This document shows positions 15,940-19,667 of a DNA stretch of 19,667 nucleotides, in pieces. Under the pieces are notes generated by a model that was not told the origin of the DNA, ran no database searches, and was given only the letters and a program-made list of their open reading frames with translations. The stretch is from Betaproteobacteria bacterium (GTDB lineage Bacteria > Pseudomonadota > Gammaproteobacteria > Burkholderiales > Burkholderiaceae_D). The stretch covers positions 1 to 19,667 of the forward strand of contig JAATFN010000088.1 in assembly GCA_015655165.1 (NCBI GenBank), written 5' to 3'. The first letter of the stretch is position 1; each line of letters starts with the position of its first letter. The position numbers and the translations under genes were made by a program.

Positions 15940-17207
15940 CAGGCAACCTCTAATTCCGGAAGAATGGTCGCTGTTGCATCAAATCGTTCGCCATGGTGAT
16001 AGCAAAAGAGCGGTTGCAACATGCGTTCTGCGATTAATTCTGTTTTTTCATTGTCACGCAATACCCAGCGGCCACGTAAATCTTCCAGTACACTAACATC
16101 CGCGATGCCTCCAACCTTCAGTGTGCCCAATTTTCCTTCCATGCCAATCATGCGTGCAGCATTACTGGTGACCATTGCCACAACGTGGTTGAGTGGTAAA
16201 CCCAGGGCCAGCATACTACTCATTGCAGAGACCAAACTAAAGCGTTGGCTGCCTTTGAAAATATGGACTTCTTCATCTGGATGTGAATCTGGTGTACCAG
16301 GTGGAGGTGGTACTTTGGTATTGTATCCATGCATGTCGGCGCCCAAGGTATCCGGTATGACCCCCGCATCCAACACGATACGTGCGGTTTTAAAACTGAA
16401 ATGCGAGCCATGTCCCACATCGATTTTAAGACCACGTGCAATCGCTTCTTCAACCATGGGATGTAATGAGCCATTGAGTTCAACAAATCCCCCTGGATGA
16501 CGGCTAAATGGATGCGCCAGAATATCTCCGGGTTTTAACATATCGACGACCTGATTGAAGATGCTGTCCGGATTGACATCACGTCCATTTTTTTCAGGTT
16601 TGGGCCAGAGTTGACCAAAATGAATGTAGACAGGCAAGTTCGCTTCGCGACCGATTTGTGTTGCCAATCGCATCACATCGACTCCCCATCGTGCAAAGCC
16701 GCCAATTTCCGCGTGTGCTTTTAAGCCACGAACGATATCCCGGTTATTGTTGGCTGCTTTGACAGTTGCGGCAACATCAAGGCATTCAGGACGATAAAGT
16801 TCAGGATAATAATGCCCCTCCAATCCGCCAACCAAATAGGCGGAAAGATAGGACAGCACTCTTGTTTTCGATTGTTCAATGACATACTGTCTAAAGCCGG
16901 CTAATGTAATGCAACTGGCGCCACCTTGGTCAACCAGGGTTGTGACACCTGAATACACGCCGCACATATCGGCATTTAGTCCAAAACGTCCTGTTACGCC
17001 TTGATAGATATGTCCATGTGTATCAATTAAGCCCGGCAATACCAATTTTCCTTTGCAATCGACAATGTTTGTATGTTCAGGTATGGTTGGAGATAAATCG
17101 GGGCCTATTGCAGCAATAACGGAGTCTTGGATCAGCACATCGAAAATGCCATCAAGATTTGCGGCAGGATCGATCAGGTGCCCACCCTTAAGTAATGTAG
17201 AAGTCAT
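15939..17207 (-). CDS. Binuclear amidohydrolase (dihydroorotase-like / EF0837-Atu3266 group)
   Basis: This 422-residue amidohydrolase-superfamily TIM-barrel enzyme has a complete metal set: H64-x-H66 (DTHGHIY), K163 (GLKAHA, probable carboxylated lysine), H196 (YIHFGQ), H232 (LAHPFS) and D291 (GADMHG). The N-terminal KGGHLIDPAANLDG and the C-terminal GKLGTLKVGGIADVSVLE form the companion beta-sandwich domain. The sequence follows the poorly characterised EF0837/Atu3266 group, annotated as dihydroorotase-like or deacetylase. Such enzymes hydrolyse cyclic amides, N-acyl or ester bonds. It is the first gene of the coupled four-gene unit, 27 bases from a predicted sigma-54 start and divergent from the MarR gene. 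The ATG has no strong ribosome-binding site. A ring-opening role on the Rieske product is my inference. Confidence 0.92.
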   Translation of the reverse strand: MTSTLLKGGHLIDPAANLDGIFDVLIQDSVIAAIGPDLSPTIPEHTNIVDCKGKLVLPGLIDTHGHIYQGVTGRFGLNADMCGVYSGVTTLVDQGGASCITLAGFRQYVIEQSKTRVLSYLSAYLVGGLEGHYYPELYRPECLDVAATVKAANNNRDIVRGLKAHAEIGGFARWGVDVMRLATQIGREANLPVYIHFGQLWPKPEKNGRDVNPDSIFNQVVDMLKPGDILAHPFSRHPGGFVELNGSLHPMVEEAIARGLKIDVGHGSHFSFKTARIVLDAGVIPDTLGADMHGYNTKVPPPPGTPDSHPDEEVHIFKGSQRFSLVSAMSSMLALGLPLNHVVAMVTSNAARMIGMEGKLGTLKVGGIADVSVLEDLRGRWVLRDNEKTELIAERMLQPLFCYHHGERFDATATILPELEVA

Positions 17208-17232
17208 GTCTGTGGATGCGGTTGTTGAAAAT

Positions 17233-17252
17233 ATATGTGGTATACCGCATAT
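17233..17252. promoter_or_regulatory. Palindromic operator-like site at the amidohydrolase promoter
   Basis: ATATGTGGTATACCGCATAT is a near-perfect palindrome (9 of 10 positions in the half-sites). It overlaps the -12 box and predicted start of the sigma-54-like promoter. The same core, GTGGYATACC, occurs at livK (13062-13081). Its position suggests repression, probably by the divergent MarR protein. Confidence 0.6.
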
Positions 17253-17262
17253 TCCGTGCCAG
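17246..17262 (-). promoter_or_regulatory. Sigma-54-like (-24/-12) promoter of the amidohydrolase operon
   Basis: On the - strand CTGGCACG-GAAT-ATGCG has a perfect -24 element (YTGGCACG), correct 4-base spacer and the invariant GC at -12; the T before TGC is an A. The predicted start is near 17235, 27 bases before the ATG. Confidence 0.6.
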
Positions 17263-17278
17263 CTTTTTTATTGTAATT

Positions 17279-17295
17279 TGCACCATCTTGGAACA
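17279..17295. promoter_or_regulatory. NtrC-like binding site
   Basis: TGCACCATCTTGGAACA matches the palindromic NtrC consensus TGCACY-N5-RGTGCA: the left half is perfect (6/6) and the right half is 4/6, with correct total length. It is centred about 52 bases upstream of the predicted sigma-54 start, closer than classic NtrC enhancers. Confidence 0.4.
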
Positions 17296-17424
17296 CATTG
17301 GCGATTTATTATTTACACGCGACTTTGTCGGCAGCAGCGCTGTTTTATGCATTAAACTCGTGATATGTTATGAAATGCTTGATTTATATTGAATCAGGCA
17401 GTCTTGTTAACCTGCATCATTGTC

Positions 17425-17934
17425 ATGATTCAAAAAGAAAAAATCCCATTATTAAAAACCGAACTGAAATCTGCACAAACCAGTTCTTTGTTATTCTCCA
17501 GACCTGGTTTCTTACTCAGGCGCTTGCATCAAATTCATTGTGGATTATTTGCAGAAGAAACGAGTGAATTCAATATCACTCCCGTGCAATATAGTTTGTT
17601 AACTGCATTGGAAGAGAATGGCACACTTGATCAAAATTCGTTGGCGATTGAAATCGGTTTAGAACGCACCAGTGTTGCAGAAGTCTTACCACGTCTAGAA
17701 GCAAGAGGTTTAATAGAGCGGCAACAATCAATCAAGGATAAGCGCATACGCCTTGTCAAGTTGTCACGTAAGGGGAAGAGCCTTGCCCAGAAAATGCGAC
17801 CTGCTGTACAGCGTGCACATGACCGGACAATTGAATATTTATTACCGGAAGAACGTGATTTTTTTATGTTGCAACTGATCAAGCTCGTCAAAATCAATAA
17901 CGAACATAGTGTTGTCCCACTACGATTACGTTGA
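17425..17934 (+). CDS. MarR-family transcriptional regulator
   Basis: This 169-residue winged-helix regulator is divergent from the amidohydrolase operon. An N-terminal helical extension of about 25 residues precedes the dimerisation helix (FLLRRLHQIHCGLFAEE). The winged helix spans roughly 50-118: ITPVQYSLLTAL, then NSLAIEIGLERTSVAEVL with recognition helix, LEARGLIERQ, and a wing with the typical acidic-basic DKRIRLVKLS. The C-terminal helices close the dimer. MarR proteins usually bind 16-20 bp palindromes and release DNA on ligand binding; two matching palindromes sit at the island's promoters. The ATG at 17425 is preferred over an in-frame TTG at 17389; neither has a good ribosome-binding site. 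The role as local repressor is inferred from position. Confidence 0.9.
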   Translation: MIQKEKIPLLKTELKSAQTSSLLFSRPGFLLRRLHQIHCGLFAEETSEFNITPVQYSLLTALEENGTLDQNSLAIEIGLERTSVAEVLPRLEARGLIERQQSIKDKRIRLVKLSRKGKSLAQKMRPAVQRAHDRTIEYLLPEERDFFMLQLIKLVKINNEHSVVPLRLR

Positions 17935-18090
17935 TTTGAGTGAACGATTTTTGATGCTTCGCAATGAGGCAATATGTCTCTATAAATGCATTAAACAGGT
18001 GCATCTTGCACATGGCCCGTGTAATGCGTTTATTGCAGCTCAGGATAAATGAAAATGCTAGCGGGTGTTGGGGATGTTGGTATTGCCATA

Positions 18091-18708
18091 TCAATGGCCA
18101 ATATAGCGTCCAGGTTTGTGGTTAATCCATAGGAATGCATTTAACACGACGGCACCCAGAATCGAGTAAGCCACCCGGTCAACGGGTACAACCAAGAGCG
18201 CCAGCAGTACAACGATAATGTCGACTGCCATCTGTATTTTTCCTGCAGGGATGCCCAGCTTGTCTTGACAATAAAGCGACATAATTATCGCACCACCAAT
18301 ACTGGCATGATGTCTGGCTAAAAATAAAATGCCGCTACCTAACATCAATCCACCAAATACAGCGGCATATATCGGGTTGATATAACTCAATGTCACCATC
18401 ATCCCGGAGAACTCGGTAAGGATGGATAAAAGGGCAATGGCAATAAATGTTTTAATGGTGAATGTTGGCCCCATCCGTTTCCAGGAAAACCAGTAAAACG
18501 GTAAATTGATGACAAAGTACAGTTTACCAAAGCTGATGTCAGTCCAGTAATGTAAGAGAAACGCGATCCCTGCCGTACTGCCAGTTAATATGCCTGCCTT
18601 GGTAAAGGCAATGATACCAACCGAAATAAATAAAGCGCCTATAAAAATTGCTTGGAAGTCATCAAAATAATTATGACTGGAAGAGTCGGGTGAGTTAGTG
18701 GTTGTCAT
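18091..18708 (-). CDS. YitT/DUF161-family inner-membrane protein
   Basis: This 205-residue membrane protein has about five to six hydrophobic segments, roughly at 16-36, 50-62, 75-95, 100-122, 130-145 and 165-190. Family features are GALFISVGIIAFTKAGILTG with STAGIAFLLHY, INLPFYW, GSGILFLARHHASIGG and a late hydrophobic pair. The YitT/YczE/YyaS group is widespread and of unknown function; some members are suspected transporters. The protein lacks the C-terminal cytoplasmic DUF2179 domain found in longer Firmicutes YitT proteins. It is convergent with the MarR gene and followed by no obvious terminator. Nothing ties it to the catabolic island beyond adjacency. Confidence 0.88.
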   Translation of the reverse strand: MTTTNSPDSSSHNYFDDFQAIFIGALFISVGIIAFTKAGILTGSTAGIAFLLHYWTDISFGKLYFVINLPFYWFSWKRMGPTFTIKTFIAIALLSILTEFSGMMVTLSYINPIYAAVFGGLMLGSGILFLARHHASIGGAIIMSLYCQDKLGIPAGKIQMAVDIIVVLLALLVVPVDRVAYSILGAVVLNAFLWINHKPGRYIGH

Positions 18709-19057
18709 TGATCGTCAGGTGCGTCAGCATTCTCTGAGTACTACATTGTTGGTCGATATGTATCCGATTATAAAGCAGTATCTGTGTAGCAGTAGGATAT
18801 TTCCTAATGAATTTTCCAGATAGCATTGCAGGGAAACATGATTGCTAAAAGCCATCGCCGTGGATAAAAAGAATTAGGATGGCGACTTATCTGTTGATGA
18901 GTGACAAGCGAGTGCATTGTGGGCAATGTACTCGGGATCATTGATAGAACAAAGGTATATTACCTGCTGCTAAAGTATTTTTTACGATGTGCATACAGAG
19001 CAATTTACTGGTGGCTCAAATGTAAAATGCCGCCGCAGTAGCGGCGGCAATCATCGA
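18709..19057. other. Non-coding gap
   Basis: These roughly 350 bases between the CoA-transferase end and the YitT start contain only the hairpin at 19028-19049 that I can support. The YitT promoter should lie here, but I find no clear -35/-10 or -24/-12 element, no repeat and no RNA gene. Confidence 0.6.
19028..19049 (-). terminator. Terminator hairpin of the CoA-transferase gene
   Basis: TGCCGCCGC and GCGGCGGCA form a 9-bp GC-rich stem with a 4-base loop, just after the CoA-transferase stop. On the - strand it is followed by TTTTACATTT, a short U-rich tail consistent with rho-independent termination. Confidence 0.8.
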
Positions 19058-19667
19058 TTACCGCGGGAGCCATGTGGCTGTACTGCTACCTAGCTGTGGT
19101 GTTGTGCCAAACCATCGTGGTGGTGTTTCAGACATGCGGATAACTGGCCCTAAGCTTTTAAGGTCGCCGAGGTAACTTGCATTATCGTATACAGCATAAG
19201 CTTCGAATTCCTCGGGCTTGAGTTTTCCGTCGCTGTAATCAAAGTGCTCCAGTAAACCCTGACGTTGCAACAGCATGGCTGCCTGGCACAACGAGACTTG
19301 GACCCGGTATGTACCGCCTTCACGGGCGCGCCTAGCGAGGGCAATCATTGCACCGAATGACCCTAGAAAGCCAGTGATGAAATCGCACATGAAGACCGGT
19401 GTTAGCTTTGGTTGACCGGCTTGGGTTGCGATTCCTTGGGTATGGCAGATACCTGTTACCGCTTGCGCTACCTGATCCCAACCCGCACGGTCGGCAAATG
19501 GTCCGCCGGATCCAAAGCAGTTTACTGTCACATGTACAAGACCAGGTCTAAGTTTAACCAAATCGTCGACGCCAAAGCTATGTGCTAGCAGACGATGTGG
19601 ACGGTAACCATCAATGAATACATCTGTATCCTTGACCAGTTCACGTAGTCGGGCAGCATCGTCGGCA
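19058..19667 (-). CDS. Family III CoA-transferase (CaiB/BaiF), C-terminal part
   Basis: Only the last 203 codons lie in the window; the frame is open through 19667, so the N-terminal part (with the expected catalytic aspartate and CoA site) is outside. Visible family motifs are DVFIDGYRPHRLLAHSFG, RPGLVHVTVNCFGSGGPFAD and the following GWDQVAQAVTGI. TPVFMCDFITGFLGSFGAM and RVQVSLCQAAMLLQ belong to the second lobe, and the end SETPPRWFGTTPQLG is typical. The apparent first codon at 19561 is an internal TTG, not the start. Family III enzymes move CoA between carboxylic acids, for example in carnitine, oxalate or aromatic acid metabolism. Its base composition is GC-richer than the catabolic island, so it may not belong to it. 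Confidence 0.9.
   Translation of the reverse strand, partial: ADDAARLRELVKDTDVFIDGYRPHRLLAHSFGVDDLVKLRPGLVHVTVNCFGSGGPFADRAGWDQVAQAVTGICHTQGIATQAGQPKLTPVFMCDFITGFLGSFGAMIALARRAREGGTYRVQVSLCQAAMLLQRQGLLEHFDYSDGKLKPEEFEAYAVYDNASYLGDLKSLGPVIRMSETPPRWFGTTPQLGSSTATWLPR

Noticed and set aside
17377..17400. A TGATT/AATCA inverted repeat before the MarR gene
   Set aside because: It is only a 5-bp AT-rich stem, expected by chance, and unlike the two operator-like palindromes.

Overview
The window looks like chromosomal DNA of a Gram-negative proteobacterium. A Burkholderiales-type betaproteobacterium is my best guess, from the gene content (VanA/VanB-type oxygenase, Liv-type ABC genes, AtzE/HpxY and AtzH/HpxZ proteins, a CynT-type carbonic anhydrase). 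I cannot name a genus. No rRNA, tRNA, CRISPR array, transposase or integrase is visible.

Layout. (1) 1-4466, + strand: a tight operon with the end of a polar amino acid ABC ATPase, its periplasmic binding protein, an arginase/agmatinase-fold ureohydrolase that lacks one canonical metal ligand, an M20 amidohydrolase of the allantoate/N-carbamoyl-amino acid type, and a class II aldolase-like protein. It looks like uptake and dismantling of a guanidino, ureido or carbamoyl compound. (2) 4467-6304: a gene-poor stretch with a beta-carbonic anhydrase (-), a small DUF454 membrane protein (+) and a very strong bidirectional terminator. (3) 6307-17934: an AT-richer catabolic island on the - strand, closed by a divergent MarR-type regulator. 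It has two transcription units. The first is livKHMGF (a complete branched-chain-amino-acid/amide-type ABC importer), probably read through into a Rieske oxygenase and its flavin/[2Fe-2S] reductase. The second is a four-gene, translationally coupled unit: cyclic amidohydrolase, HpxZ/AtzH-like protein, AtzE/HpxY-like amidase and a DUF1116 (AllG/YlbE-like) protein. (4) 18091-19667: a YitT-type membrane protein, and the C-terminal part of a family III CoA-transferase that runs off the window edge.

How the island may work (inference): the Liv system imports an amide- or N-heterocycle-like compound. The Rieske oxygenase and reductase hydroxylate or dealkylate it, the amidohydrolase opens or hydrolyses the product, and the amidase, HpxZ-like and DUF1116 proteins process the ureide-like fragments. 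This set resembles parts of the s-triazine (AtzE/AtzH), hypoxanthine-oxalurate (HpxYZ) and allantoin-oxamate (AllFGH) systems but matches none of them. AtzG/HpxX, AllF/FdrA, AllH and carbamate kinase are all missing from the window.

Regulation: both unit promoters (upstream of livK and of the amidohydrolase) carry a -24/-12 sigma-54-like element with exact GG/GC spacing. Both also carry a shared near-palindrome, consensus close to ATGTGGTATACCACAT, placed to act as a repressor operator, probably for the MarR protein. An NtrC-like site lies upstream of the amidohydrolase promoter. Together these suggest a nitrogen-scavenging pathway under combined nitrogen and substrate control.
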